Source: Pseudogymnoascus destructans | Taxonomy: Eukaryota; Ascomycota; Leotiomycetes; Thelebolales; Thelebolaceae | Direction: 5' to 3' | Length of the DNA stretch: 64,000 bases | Assembly: GCF_001641265.1 (NCBI RefSeq) | Contig: NW_020167537.1 | Coordinates: forward strand, 248,001 to 312,000 | Part shown: piece by piece, positions 10,541 to 21,152 of the stretch | Position numbering within the stretch: position 1 is the stretch's first letter | How the letters are laid out: the number at the start of each line of letters is the position of its first letter | Translations under genes and position numbers: made by a program | Notes under the pieces: generated by a model | What the model saw: only the letters and a program-made list of their open reading frames with translations | What the model was told of the DNA's origin: nothing | Database searches by the model: none

Positions 10541-11308
10541 ATGGCGGATTGGGGATACAACCCGCCTCATGGCTGGGCTCAGGGCCCATGGGATGGTTTG
10601 GATGGCTTCTTTTATCAAGATCCCAGCGGCTGGGCACCCGCAGCTCATGGTTTCTTCCCCGCGCCGCCAGGATTTGGCTGGTACGAACTCCCAGGTGATG
10701 GTGTGGGCGGCTATTTCGGCGATTTCTCGGGAGGCTTGTCACTTGGAGGATATGGCGGCATGTGTGGCACGATGCCTTGCGACGTTGGTGGCATGGGCGG
10801 TATTATGGGATACCCTGGCCTCCCGTACTTAGGCGTCAGCGGCGGCGGCGGTGGTGGCGGCGGGCAATCGTGGCAACAACTCGGACTCCCTGTGCACGAC
10901 GGCGGGATCCCCGGGGTCAACATCAAGAACTCCACCGACGGCATCGGCCTCGAGCCCGGCTACAATTACATCTTTCCCAAAGAGCATTGCAAGATCCACG
11001 TCATCAAAAGCGTGACACCGCCCTGGCAAAATGAGGGGAATGAAACGTTCAACTACACAGCGCATGTGGTTCCTACTTGCGTGACGCTCAAGACGCTGCT
11101 CCAGCAGTTCGGGTGCGACAATGAGGATCCGGGGAAAAATGTTCTCCATGAAGTTGTTCCTGGGGGAGGAGGGAAATGGTATCGTGGGTTGACTATTAAA
11201 GGGAACAATGGAGATCTAATGAAGAAGAAGGTCAGTGAGATGGGGTGGGATGAGAAGAGAGATGGGAAGAAGGGAGAAGTGGTGTGGGTCTATTTCACGA
11301 AGGATTAA
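10541..11308 (+). CDS. uncharacterised Gly-rich protein with conserved-looking C-terminal domain
   Basis: A single-exon frame of 255 residues beginning MADWGYNPPHGW. The first half is rich in Gly, Trp, Phe and Pro with aromatic repeats (GFFPAPPGFGWYELPG), then a run of Gly around residues 100-109. The second half (about 137-255) looks like a compact domain: a strand-like start (GYNYIFPKEHCKIHVIKS), a helix-like LKTLLQQFGCD, and a basic end (GKKGEVVWVYFTKD). I do not recognise a named family. No signal peptide or membrane segment is seen. It lies between CFT2 and the HAD-type gene and is convergent with the latter. The ATG has no competing upstream start. Confidence 0.75.
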   Translation: MADWGYNPPHGWAQGPWDGLDGFFYQDPSGWAPAAHGFFPAPPGFGWYELPGDGVGGYFGDFSGGLSLGGYGGMCGTMPCDVGGMGGIMGYPGLPYLGVSGGGGGGGGQSWQQLGLPVHDGGIPGVNIKNSTDGIGLEPGYNYIFPKEHCKIHVIKSVTPPWQNEGNETFNYTAHVVPTCVTLKTLLQQFGCDNEDPGKNVLHEVVPGGGGKWYRGLTIKGNNGDLMKKKVSEMGWDEKRDGKKGEVVWVYFTKD

Positions 11309-11661
11309 AATGCTGTTACGGAGGAGGTGTCTTCTTGGCGCATTGGGGCAGTTTGGATGCATGTTGGACAATGATGGACGCCGCTCTTGAAGTGCTCTGC
11401 GAGATTAATTTACAGAATGATTGTCGAATCCAGATATCCTAACACATCCATCAACAATAACTAAGTGATGAATTTGCTGCTAATCCGAACCTTTGCATCT
11501 TCAAATGAGCCTCCAACCTAACACCGCAGGCCATGCCACCCTGTGCTAACTTAAAGGTATACCACAAATCCATTTTCCCGTCCACAACGCCATTTAATAT
11601 CCACAATCTGACTTGAAACAATGCAAATATCATATACAATAGTGTACAATATGCACGACAC
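11309..11661. other. convergent 3' flanks, no gene seen
   Basis: Lies between two convergent genes; expected to hold both terminators. No coding signal. Confidence 0.5.
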
Positions 11662-13665
11662 TCAGTAATACTGTCCCAGGCCTCCTCCACCTCCTCTCCC
11701 CTGTCCTTGTGGACCAGATGGCACCCGACCATATTCGCCTTGCTTCATCCTTTGACCCTCGGTCTGCTGCCTTTGATATGCCGTTGGTACTGATGGGAAG
11801 TCTTCGTATGTAATACCTGCAGCATGGCCCTGTTGCACTTGACTTCCAACGTCATCTAGGCTCCGATAGTCGTGACCACCTCGTCCTCTCCCTCGTCCAG
11901 GAGCAGGTGCTGCACCTCTTCCACCTCTTCCTCCTCCACGCCCTTGCTGGTGCCGCGGTTGATTAAAACCTCCCCTCCCACCTCTACCCCCTCCATCTCG
12001 GTGATCATTTCTGTGTCCACCACGCCCGCTGGGGCCCCGTGGCACCCCATCGTCATTAATATGCTTTCGCTTATGCGACTTATTGGGGAACAGGCTTTCG
12101 TACTCGCCTTCCTGCTTATCCTCTTCTTCAACGCGTAACAGCACCTTCTCTCCAACTGTCGTCTCAAAAATAAACTGCTTCTCAGGTGGCACTGGTTGCC
12201 AGTTTTGTATCTTCGCAGCATCAATTGGACGCGCGCCCTTGCGCAATACCAACACAACAATGGGTACCGGGTTCTCAGTGTAGAACTTTGAGGACTGCGG
12301 CACGGGACGCACAGAACAGGCCCAGACTTTCGATTCGAAACTAGCTGTACCAGTCACTTCCCAGAGAAGCTTGTTACCGATGCCACCCACTTTGTCCAGA
12401 ATCGAATTTGGCGCCGGACGCGGCGTGATGAGTATGTTATTTGCCAGGTACTTGAGCTCGCTCTCGGGCATGTTTTGCGGAGGGTGAACTAGACTCAGTA
12501 GTTTCTGCGTGTCGGGCTGCGTAATTAGGTAGCCCGTGTAGAAAACCGTTTCCTTGATGCACAACCGTTTTGACCGCACTGCAGCCGTGCCTTTGGTCAC
12601 GGCGGCGTTGTGATCGTTAATTATCCGCTGGATCTCACTGGCCTCTATAACTGGATCGAGAAGCGTCGCACTGTCTGCGACTTGAATAACCTCTGCTGTT
12701 ATGGGACCGCGCGTTGGGTATCCGCCAATGCCGTTTTGACGTTTATTGTAGTCCATGAAGAAATCCCTGAAGCCTTTAACATGCTTGACTCGGTCCTCGT
12801 AGATGCGTATCTCGTCGGCCACTTTATATGTCTCCATCAGTGTCTCAAGGAAGGCTTGCTTGAACAGCATCGTGCTGCCAAATCGCTGGTTGTTCGGCCC
12901 TGCTTTGGGCTTCAGTACGACCATGTCGAATGCCAACTCTCTGCTCGCCACCATCCGGTTTATCAACTCCGCAAAACCGTGCTCAGAGCGCCCGGTAAGA
13001 AGAACGGTGAGCGCATCCTCTTGTTGCATGCTCAATTGTATCAGCTGCACGATCTGTTCGTTCCACCAGCCCGCCCACCCACGTTTCTGTTCGAGCTCGG
13101 CTCCTTCGCCTGTCGCTGCGAGGATGCGGACATCGTGCCACCAGCCTCCAGTTGCAAAGACATCCTGGGTCTGAAAGAGGCCAATCGTCGGTCCATTCCA
13201 TATCTTCGGGTTCGGTAGAGGGGAGTTGAAGACTGGGAGCTGTCAGTATTCGTCAATGGGCTGGGCGCAAGTCGAGGTTCTTACGGGTATTGTCAAAGTC
13301 GTAGACGTGAATCGTTTTGATTTTATCCACCGCTACAACAGTTAGTTTGTATAGTCAAAGACGGGATAGCAAGACCTACAAGGTAGCTGTTTGTCCGCCA
13401 CAGACCAGCGGTTGAGGGCGGTAGTGGTATGGACTGTTTGCGAAGGGGCCTGGTTCTTGCTGCCCCAAGAATGATGCATGTTTCCCGTGGCCATTGTGGC
13501 GCTTCGTCTATGCGTCAAACAATTGGGTCTGGTGCTTGAGGCAGATGAACTCGAGGACCGAAGCTGCAACCTTGTTTGATTGTCGTTGGTGGTGAGGCGT
13601 GGGGTGGAAGGCGCGAGGCTGACAATTCTCGACGCAAGGTTCGCTTGGGACCCGCTAATAACCAT
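11662..13665 (-). CDS. HAD-superfamily Swiss Army Knife RNA-repair-like protein
   Basis: Three exons, 13665-13380, 13332-13285 and 13232-11662, with introns of 47 and 52 nt, give one frame of 634 residues. The first HAD phosphatase motif VYDFDNTLFNSPLPNP is rebuilt exactly across the second intron (Asp107 and Asp109), and TVLLTGR resembles HAD motif II. Ascomycete proteins of this type are named after a HAD domain found in multidomain RNA-repair proteins; the substrate is not known. The C-terminus (last 130 or so residues) is Arg-Gly-rich (GRGGRGG repeats), typical of RNA-binding tails. An internal ATG at 13494 (MATGNMHHSW) has a better start context (ACAATGG), so the first 57 Ser/Arg/Thr-rich residues may not be translated, or may be a targeting extension. 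Confidence 0.85.
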
Positions 13666-13743
13666 GCCGACGCTGAGGGGACCAAGTTTGGACTTGCATT
13701 GAAATAATTGTAATATCAGAATCTTTATAGTCTGTGAATTTCT

Positions 13744-14271
13744 ATGAATTCGCGAGGTTTAATTGGGAAAAGAATGTCGACCGGGTTACCAAGACAAGCT
13801 ATTCGTCTTCTACGGAACGTGACGTATCCAGAGACCTCATCGATACTCCTCCAAGTTCACGTGAAGACGGGGGTTAAGCCACCAAAAGAAGATTCTATAC
13901 TATCTGTTGAAGACGACCAGATTAAGCTTCAAGTCCAATCTCCAGGAGTCAATGATCGAGCCAACACGGCTGTCAAATTGCTCCTGAGCAAGGTAAATTT
14001 CCAAAAGGATAGTACACAATACAATTCTCATTTGATCTAACATGTCGGCCCAGGTTCTGAATGTCCCAAAGACAAATATTAATATCGTGTCCGAGGCGAT
14101 AAGGCTCACTACAAGAGCCTTTCAGTCACCGATTACACCACCAGATGTGCGGACGACACGGAAGAACTCTCGCTCATCAAAGCGCTGCTTCTTAAAAACG
14201 CAGATGTATCCAATTCCATACCAACGCCCCACCCCCTGCCCATGCCCCAAGGCAGAACATCAAAGCGTTAA
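13744..14271 (+). pseudogene. DUF167/YggU-type protein with apparent frameshift
   Basis: Exon 1 (13744-13992) encodes SSILLQVHVKTGVKPPKEDS and NDRANTAVKLLLSK, matching the start of the small DUF167 (UPF0235) fold. An intron (13993-14053, GTAAAT...CAG) leads in phase to VLNVPKTNINIV. In the family the next residues are a basic loop and a last strand. These are present but in another frame: RGDKAHYKSLSV then IKALLLKN, ending at 14271. One inserted base near 14092 would join them. Without it translation runs to 14281 with an unrelated Ser/Pro/Cys tail. Either the gene is damaged or the assembly lacks one base. Its stop overlaps that of convergent PRI1 by two bases. Function of the family is unknown. 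Confidence 0.6.
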
Positions 14272-15968
14272 AACTCCATAGCCTCCGCGGCAGCAACGCC
14301 CTCTTCTCTCTCACGCTTAACCTTGACCTTCTTCTCACTCTCCTTTTCATCCCTGATGATCCCAGCCACGAACGTCCGGAAATAGTCAATATACGGCTTG
14401 AGACAAGTCTTCTCCCAGTCCTGGACATTCCTCCCCTTGACCTCCTCCGGGCCTGTCCATTTATCGATTTCGCCCAGCAGCTCTGTCACAGTAGGCACAG
14501 CTAGCGGATCAAACGCCTCGAGCTTTCTCGTATCTATAGGCACGCAAACCCGGCCGGTGCCCGGGTGAACGACGAATGGACTCTTCAGCAAATGGTTTAG
14601 CTTCTTACTGACCTCGATATCGAGACGTGGGTACGTATACTCGAGCACAATATCCTGTTTGGCCTCTAGAAGCGCTTTCGGATCCAGGGATTTACTGGCT
14701 CCAGTCTTGGCCAGGGCATCGATATCGGCCCATTTGGAAGCCGAGGAGCGGCCAGGCGCAGAATCCCACTTCTTGCGTAGGGATTCGTTGAGAGTCCTAT
14801 CGGGGAGTAATTGCAGCAGGCGGTCGGCCTGCTCTTGGGTGGCCCAAGGATCCTGGTCTTCCAGGATATCAGCCTGGAAGTGCGATTTAAGCGTTTCTAA
14901 ACTCCGGCTGCGGGTATATTAGATTTGTATATAATGATAAGAGAAATCCAGAAGGGGATAAACTTACGCAAGATGCGGATGCAATGGCCTCTTGATATTA
15001 ACCTTCTTCCCGCTCTGTGCACCTCCCTTAATAACCTCGAGGTACCCCGCGATCGCCCTCCTCCTGCTGTCATCCATCGTCCTAGCCTTCTTATCACAAA
15101 CCCATGCGTGAGCTCCACGACGCCCAGAATACACCCACATAATATGCTTGAACCCAAAGTCGTCCCTGAGCGCCACATCCACGACCTTAATTGCCATTGT
15201 GATGAACTGCCAGCACCGATTACAGATATTCGCCTTGTCGCAGCAGGTTCTAACATCATCGTAATCCGTCAAATCGATATCGAAACACAGCTCCTTCGCA
15301 ATCGGCTTAAACGCTGTCGATCCCCGTAGTGTCTTCCTGTCTCGCGGGTTCGTCGAATATACGGGCCCAATCTCAAAACGAGACGGCATCAGGCGAAGCA
15401 CGTCGCGTCGCAGCAGCTCTGAGTTCGGAAAGCTTTGATAACGCAGGTAGGCATCGTTGGACAGGGTGAATGCGAATTCACGGTGCGCAAAGTCGTTGCT
15501 GGGCATCGGGCTGTGGTTCAGCCACTGGAAGAGGGGGCGCCAGGGGAACAGGCGCTGGTAGAACGAGCGCATGACTTCTGGGTCTGATGCTCGCGCGGTG
15601 GGACCGATATTTATAGGTGACGGGGCATCCTGGGGCGAGGGGCTGACTTTGGTGTCTGGGGCGGCGGAGCTGGGGAATTCCTCGTCGGACGACATGTCGT
15701 CGAAGATGTTTTCAAGGTTGATTTCTTGTTTTACTTTCACCGGACTCGGGTCTGGCTTGATATCTTCTTGTGCTGGAGTCGGTTTGGCCATTTCATCTGA
15801 GTCGTCGGTCTTGACAAGCTTCGTTTCTTCGTCGTCGATGTCGCCCATCTCTTCGTCTTCCTTGGTCGGAACTGAGGCCTCGATATTTTGGACGTCCACC
15901 GCTTCTTCCATTGTTTCGTCCCCCGCGGTTCCAGTAGGTTGCAAGTCGGGAGTGACGGAATGGGGCAT
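14268..15968 (-). CDS. PRI1: DNA primase small (catalytic) subunit
   Basis: Makes the RNA primer in the polymerase alpha-primase complex. Two exons, 15968-14968 and 14907-14268, with a 60-nt intron (GTAAGT...CCGCAG), give 546 residues. The catalytic Asp pair is FDIDLTDYDD (Asp230, Asp232), followed by the zinc-binding CCDKANICNRC and the nucleotide-binding SGRRGAHAW (281-289). The core starts near residue 130 (VMRSFYQRLFPWR). The first 125 residues are an acidic, Ser/Asp/Glu-rich extension with FDDMSSDEEF, longer than in most primases. The ATG at 15968 (MPHSVTPDL) is chosen; the frame stays open 67 codons upstream, but that part looks non-coding. Confidence 0.93.
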
Positions 15969-16172
15969 ACTGGTGTGATATAGGAATTTCACTCTTGGGA
16001 GTTGTTTGTGTTTACTGCGGGGTTGGTATATAAATTTATGGAAGTCCGTCAAGTGGAGACGCGTGTGGATGAAGCGTGGGGTAGGCGACGCGTAAATTGA
16101 AATCGCAGCCTCGTCAGCCTTGTGCCGTCTTGGAAATCTATGCGAGAATGTTGGAAGATTCCCCAACAATTA

Positions 16173-16596
16173 ACGTACATGCATAGCGAGTGGGCCAGCA
16201 TAGCGAACGGACCACTCTATTTTACACTATAAATCACGAATTTCATAACATAATATCTCAACAGCCCTTTAATAATAAGTTATAAAATTTTAATATTAGC
16301 CTTTTACAAGCATTTAAAGTAGTCTATTTGATTTTTAAAGCAATTGGTCTTGTAGTTATTGAGATGCTAAGATTTAGGTTAAAAGTAGGGGCTAAAACTT
16401 AATATCTCAATAACCACATAACTAATTGCTTTAAAACTGAAACAGAGCTCTTTAGACGCCTATAAGAGGCTAATCACATAGTTTTATAATTTATTATTGA
16501 AGGGTTGTTGAGATATTAAGTTATGAAATTCGTGATTTATAGTGTAAAATAGAGTGGTCCGTTCGCTATGCTGGCCCACTCGCTATGCATGTACGT
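16173..16596. mobile_element. MITE with very long terminal inverted repeats
   Basis: A 424-bp sequence flanked by TA on both sides (16171-16172, 16597-16598). The outer 75 or so bases of each arm are almost perfectly complementary, starting ACGTACATGCATAGCGAGTG, and the similarity continues more loosely toward the centre, so one strand could fold into a hairpin. It has no coding capacity. The first bases of the arms resemble the termini of the intact pogo at 59055-60914, suggesting it is moved by that type of transposase. Confidence 0.9.
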
Positions 16597-16926
16597 TACA
16601 GCACTTCACAAACACGAATATGCAGAATATTAAATGCACAGATTATAATAGATAAAGTCGCTCATTTATTGCTCCCTCTCTAAAAATAGCCACTATCCTA
16701 AACGTCATCAGAAGAGGCCGCTCATTTCGTCTCAACCTCAGCCAGTGTGTTAAATAGTATGAACTCGTATACTGCCAAGCACTTTTCCTGACATCATAGA
16801 GTCTGAGCGGGTCCCAAATAGGAAAATTTGGGATAAATAAACATTGTGTTACTGACCTCAGCCTTCGTAGCTAGATAAATGGAAAATAGTCTATCACTGC
16901 TGTCATTTGCTGGCCTAGCAGTGGCA
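16597..16926. other. no gene seen
   Basis: Lies between the MITE and the 3' end of the BTB gene. AT-rich, with no supported ORF. Confidence 0.4.
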
Positions 16927-19358
16927 TCACCGGTCAGCACCTTCATCGGGAAGGCTCGTATCATAGTCTTCAGGAGCTAATCCAAAGAGAGTTTTGGGTT
17001 TTGGTGGCGGGGTTGGGGTGGCAGAGTTCGATGGCAACACATTGGACTCGTTCCTTAATCCAAATGGATTAGTTGGTGAAGGTCCAAAAATAGTTTCGGC
17101 ATTTGATGGTGTGGCAGTGGTGGCAGCATTAGATGGTGAAACATTGGACTCGTTCCTAAATCGAAAAGGATTAAACGATGAGGATTGTGCCGGCACGCCC
17201 GCAGCAGAGGCTCTGGAAGTAGACCCAAAGAGAGAATACGAGCTATGAGCCGGAATCGAGCTAGCTCCAAGCAAACCAAATGGTGATGTCGATGCCGTGC
17301 TTGTGCTTGGGGGTATAGCTCTACTAGCATCAAAGCCAGAAGTGGAGGAAGACGGATGTGGTGCAAACATCGCAGATCCGCTGCTAGTAGGTATATTCGT
17401 GCGAGCTGCTGGTTCAGCAGTTGGAATAAATGAGCTCAATGACAACCTTTGGCCAAAGATACCACCAGCACTGGTGGATCTTACCGTTAGAGATGGAAGT
17501 GAAGAGGCGAGCGGGGAGACCCTGCCAAATATTGGGTTTGACACCTGGCTTGTAGATCTGGTAACGTCGCTGGTATCATTTTGGGGTCCAGCGTTCGATG
17601 CCCCAGCTTCAGACGAGCTACCCGCACTTCGTTATAGCGGGGGAGGCAGTTGAGGCGGGTGTATTAGGTGCAGCCGCCAAATTATGGCTGACGGTAGGCT
17701 CAGTCTGGTTTATATTAGCTAAAGATATTAGGCTATTCTCTCCATGATACTTACAGAAACTGGAGCCTGTGGGAGGCTTGAGCTCGCTGAGAGGGGTGCA
17801 GTAGCCGATGCTTGCGGAGATAAAATATTAGTACCATTGGAACCAAGTCCACCGCCTTGGGCAGATGAGGAAGAGGCTTCTGTTGTGGTTGGGTTTGTCG
17901 AAGCTGAAGCAGAAACGCCCACAAAGTGACTAAACGGACCGCCAGTGCCAAACGCTGGTCTCTGTGTACCAAACGGACCGCTAGTGATGCCAAAGCCACA
18001 AATGATACTAACGCTCGCCGTGCCAAAAGCTTGTGATGGCGATTGGCCGAAGCCACCTCCCTTTAGCCACGGTCTCCCCTTATCCATGGTATCACCCGGG
18101 CGGCCGAAGGTGTCGTATGGGTGGGCACCGGGAGTATCATCGTATCCTAACGTTCTCGTGGTGTACCCAGTGTTTGGAAGATACGTTGTATATCTTATTT
18201 CACCAGATGACCCAGCAGTTGTGTCACCATCTCCCGATCCAATGTTCTCAGAACCACCACCACTAGAACATCCCGAATTTTGGAGTATCGCAACAAATTT
18301 CTGCTTCGTCGGAGCACTGGCGTCCAGTATAAACTTTCGAGTTTCACTCGCTGCCGAACAGTCCTCTGGCTGATGTTTGGTATCATGGACATGGTACTCA
18401 CAGGCTCCCTTAGGCTTTGGCCTGTGGGCAAGAGACAGGTCCAGACCAAGGCGGAGTCCCTTGAAGATGTCTTCAAGGAAGGACGGCCATTGTTCTACCA
18501 AGTCCATATTCCTATCAATCTGACCAGCAGCATTAATTTGCGATATAGTTGCATCGGCGGCGAGCTTGCGACAAGGGGACTCTGGATGCGCCCGCTCGTA
18601 GATGAGTTCTATATGCTCCGTAGGCATTGGGCGGGGCGCCAGAAAACTCTCGCCTTGTATGTAGGTACTCATAGCGATGTTGAAAAGGTTCGTCCAGCAT
18701 ATTGTTTCTGCGAACAAGCAAAGGCGGATAAGCGCCAGTTGGTGGGCTTCCTCGGACTCCTTAATCGGCTCGATTGGTGAACAGTAAGGGATGCCATCGA
18801 TACGACCAATCGAAACTGGAAAGGGGCCAGGTATGACAACATTTTCTGGCGACGGTCGTGAAAAATCCGAGAAGCGATGGTTGAGAGCGAAGTCTTCTAA
18901 TCGAAGCTCCTCTGGGCAATATTGGTTATAGTCTGTCTGAGTGAAATATGGTCGAATCGATCTCGCATATTATTATTTCCCTGTGGCTGCACGAATATTG
19001 TAGCTGATATCTCCTCATGCGCCCGATATGCAACGCTGCCTGTCCCACGATTTGGTGGGAGGGCAGCATTTCCTACTCGTAGCTTGGTTGCTCCCACAAC
19101 TATACCCCTGCGAAACTCGTCGAAAGGTCCCGGGCCATATCCTAGAACAGGGATCTGATTTTGATACAGCCAGCCAATTAAAAGGTCAAAGGCATCTGGA
19201 CTATCCTCCGGTAAGCGGATAGTCTGCTCATCGGCCTCCTTGAATTTGCCATTTAAGGCCCTTTCAAAATACTCCGACTGCGATGTAAGGAGTGCCTTGT
19301 GAACAGAGTAACGCTTCTCTCTAGGTCCGACGTATACTGTCACAATGTCACCGCCCAT
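16927..19358 (-). CDS. BTB/POZ-domain protein with FG-rich tail (model incomplete)
   Basis: The N-terminal part reads as a BTB domain: GGDIVTVYVG, YSVHKALLTSQSEYFERAL, then LPEDSPDAFDLLIGWLYQNQ. BTB domains dimerise and often link proteins to Cul3 ligases or chromatin. A second segment (about 18955-17728, YFTQTDYNQYCPEELRLEDF onward) continues in another frame; a splice or frameshift between about 19000 and 18960 was not resolved. Its tail has Phe-Gly repeats (GGFGQSPSQAFG, GPFGTQRPAFG). A donor near 17748 (GTAAGTATC) begins an intron, and a third open segment (about 17645-16927) again has SPFGLLG, SLFGSTS and TNPFGLRNES repeats. The 5' end is uncertain: 19358 is the first ATG of the BTB segment, and a TACTAAC...TAG acceptor-like signal just upstream suggests another exon. 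Possibly degenerating. Confidence 0.6.
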
Positions 19359-19929
19359 GAGCCTAGAAGACGTTAGTATAATATGATGAAATTTTGGGGC
19401 CACGTCCTGTACAAGATTCGGGAAGCCTGCCATGACCAGGGTTTCCGGGGCCAGAGACCGATCTCGCTAGGATAATATGATATGATCTGATGGTTTTGCG
19501 TGGAAATGTCCAGACTGATAACCAAAACGACAGATCAAATTGATGTTGTTTGCCTCAGGTGAAGGTTTAGGTCACAGCAGGCAGCAGAAAGTTTGTCACA
19601 ACAAACGCTGCCAACATGTAAGCGATTGGTCGCAACACCAGCACAAACTGTCTCGTCGCTTCAAAAAGGTGCAAATTAAAGCACAATTGTTCCTGATGCC
19701 AACCCAACTGCAATCAACTGCAATGGGTGTTAAATAGTATGGATCATCGAAATGTTACGATTCGAAACTGAGCTAGAAGTTTCTTAAGATTGATAGTGGT
19801 GGCAGTGCAGGCAGCAACAAGGTTAAGGACAGGGATCCTCTTTCAACTACTCACATCACAATCCCCTTCCCCCATCCTCTTTCAACTACTCACAACACAA
19901 TCCATACCTTTCCACAGTGATTTAGTCAC
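19359..19929. other. intergenic, one short direct repeat
   Basis: No gene is supported apart from possible first-exon sequence of the BTB gene below about 19460. A direct repeat of about 28 bp (TCCTCTTTCAACTACTCAC...) occurs at about 19838 and 19876. Confidence 0.4.
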
Positions 19930-20880
19930 TGTAGATTGTTGACCTCCCTGGTCTCATTCACTCACACATCGAAGCTGAACAGCAAACACCAGAAGACGTC
20001 AAACTTGTCACTGAATTGGTATCGGACTATTTGAAGAGTCCTCGAAGATTCTCGCTATCGTATCTGCCAAGTATGACATCAATGTCCAGGTCATTCTCAA
20101 TCGAGCTTGAGAGGTCGATCCCCAAGGAATTCGAACCATGGGGATCATCACCAAGCCCGATACGCTCGTGAAAGGATCATCAATCTAGCTCGAAAGGTCG
20201 ATCCCCAAGGAATTCGAACTACGGGCATCATCACCAAGCCCGATACGCTCGTGAAAGGATCAGAATCCAAAGATTCATTTGTTAAATTGGCCAGGAACGA
20301 ACGAGTCAAGTTTCGCCTGGGCTGGCATGTTGTTAAAAATCTTGACTCTGCACACAAGGAATCCCTGAAATCGACACTCGAGACCCGAAATGCTGAAGAG
20401 AAAGCATACTTCAAGGACAGTAACTTCAAGAGTTTACCTTCTCACAACGTCGACATCGAATCACTGCGTGCTCAATTGAGCAAGGTCATCTTCAACCAGA
20501 TTCGACTTGAGTTGCCTCGGCTCGTGGATGATATCGAGCAGCGGATTCTTACTGCTAGACCTGGGCCTAACCGCACCGGAATTAATGACCAGCGAGCGTT
20601 CTTGATTCAATTGAGTCAAACATTTCAGACAATTTGCCAAGCGGCGGCTATTCGTAGCGATTATGACAATGATTTTTTCCAGAGTGATGAATCGTCTGAG
20701 AAACGTCTCTGCGCGAATTTGATGAACAAGCACTTCGAGTTTGCTGAGAATCTGCGGAAATGGGGGTCTCAATGGATCATCGTGGAGAAAAAGTCTCCCT
20801 TCGATATTCGGAGCCGGACACACGAGAAGGCCATCACAGACGCCTGCAGACTTTTGAAGCGAGGCCGTGGCCGAGAGGTG
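19930..20880 (+). pseudogene. dynamin-like GTPase fragment
   Basis: Begins at the DxxG motif (VDLPGLIHSHIEAEQQTPED), loses frame after SDYLKSPR, resumes as LAIVSAKYDINVQVILN, and reaches the G4 motif GIITKPDTLVKGS. From 20230 an open frame covers the end of the GTPase domain and the start of the stalk (KFRLGWHVVKNL, IDDQRAFLIQLSQTF-like region) to about 20876, where a retrotransposon LTR region begins. The P-loop, most of the stalk and the GED are absent. A tandem duplication of about 85 bp around the G4 motif (units near 20112 and 20197) adds a stop. This is a truncated copy of a fungal Mx/dynamin-type GTPase. Confidence 0.8.
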
Positions 20881-20906
20881 AAACCCCCCATCCTATGCCT
20901 GGGGCA

Positions 20907-21152
20907 TGTAAGGCGGCCCATCATGTGAGGCCGCCCTGAACTCAGGGGCTGCCTGGCAGTGGAGCCACTAGGGATCGGTAAACTAGGGCATGTAGGAACA
21001 TAGGATATAAGGAGCTGGAAGCCTCAGAAGGAGGCCTCCAGCCGATAGTCGCTGTACATACGTAGACCTACTGTCTTGCAATACGATCTCACTTCCTGCC
21101 TTCTGACCTGGTTCCCTGGACTCCCGTGAGACCCTAGGGACTGCGCTTTACA
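20907..21152 (+). repeat. LTR, family C, degenerate copy
   Basis: Bounded by TGTAAGGCGG and GCGCTTTACA. It aligns with the reverse complement of 28160-28397, sharing the GGAGGCCTCCAG block and CTGGTTCCCTGGACTCCCGT. Confidence 0.75.

Noticed and set aside
12610..13218. 202-codon plus-strand frame
   Set aside because: Antisense to the HAD-domain gene, whose motifs and splice sites are convincing.
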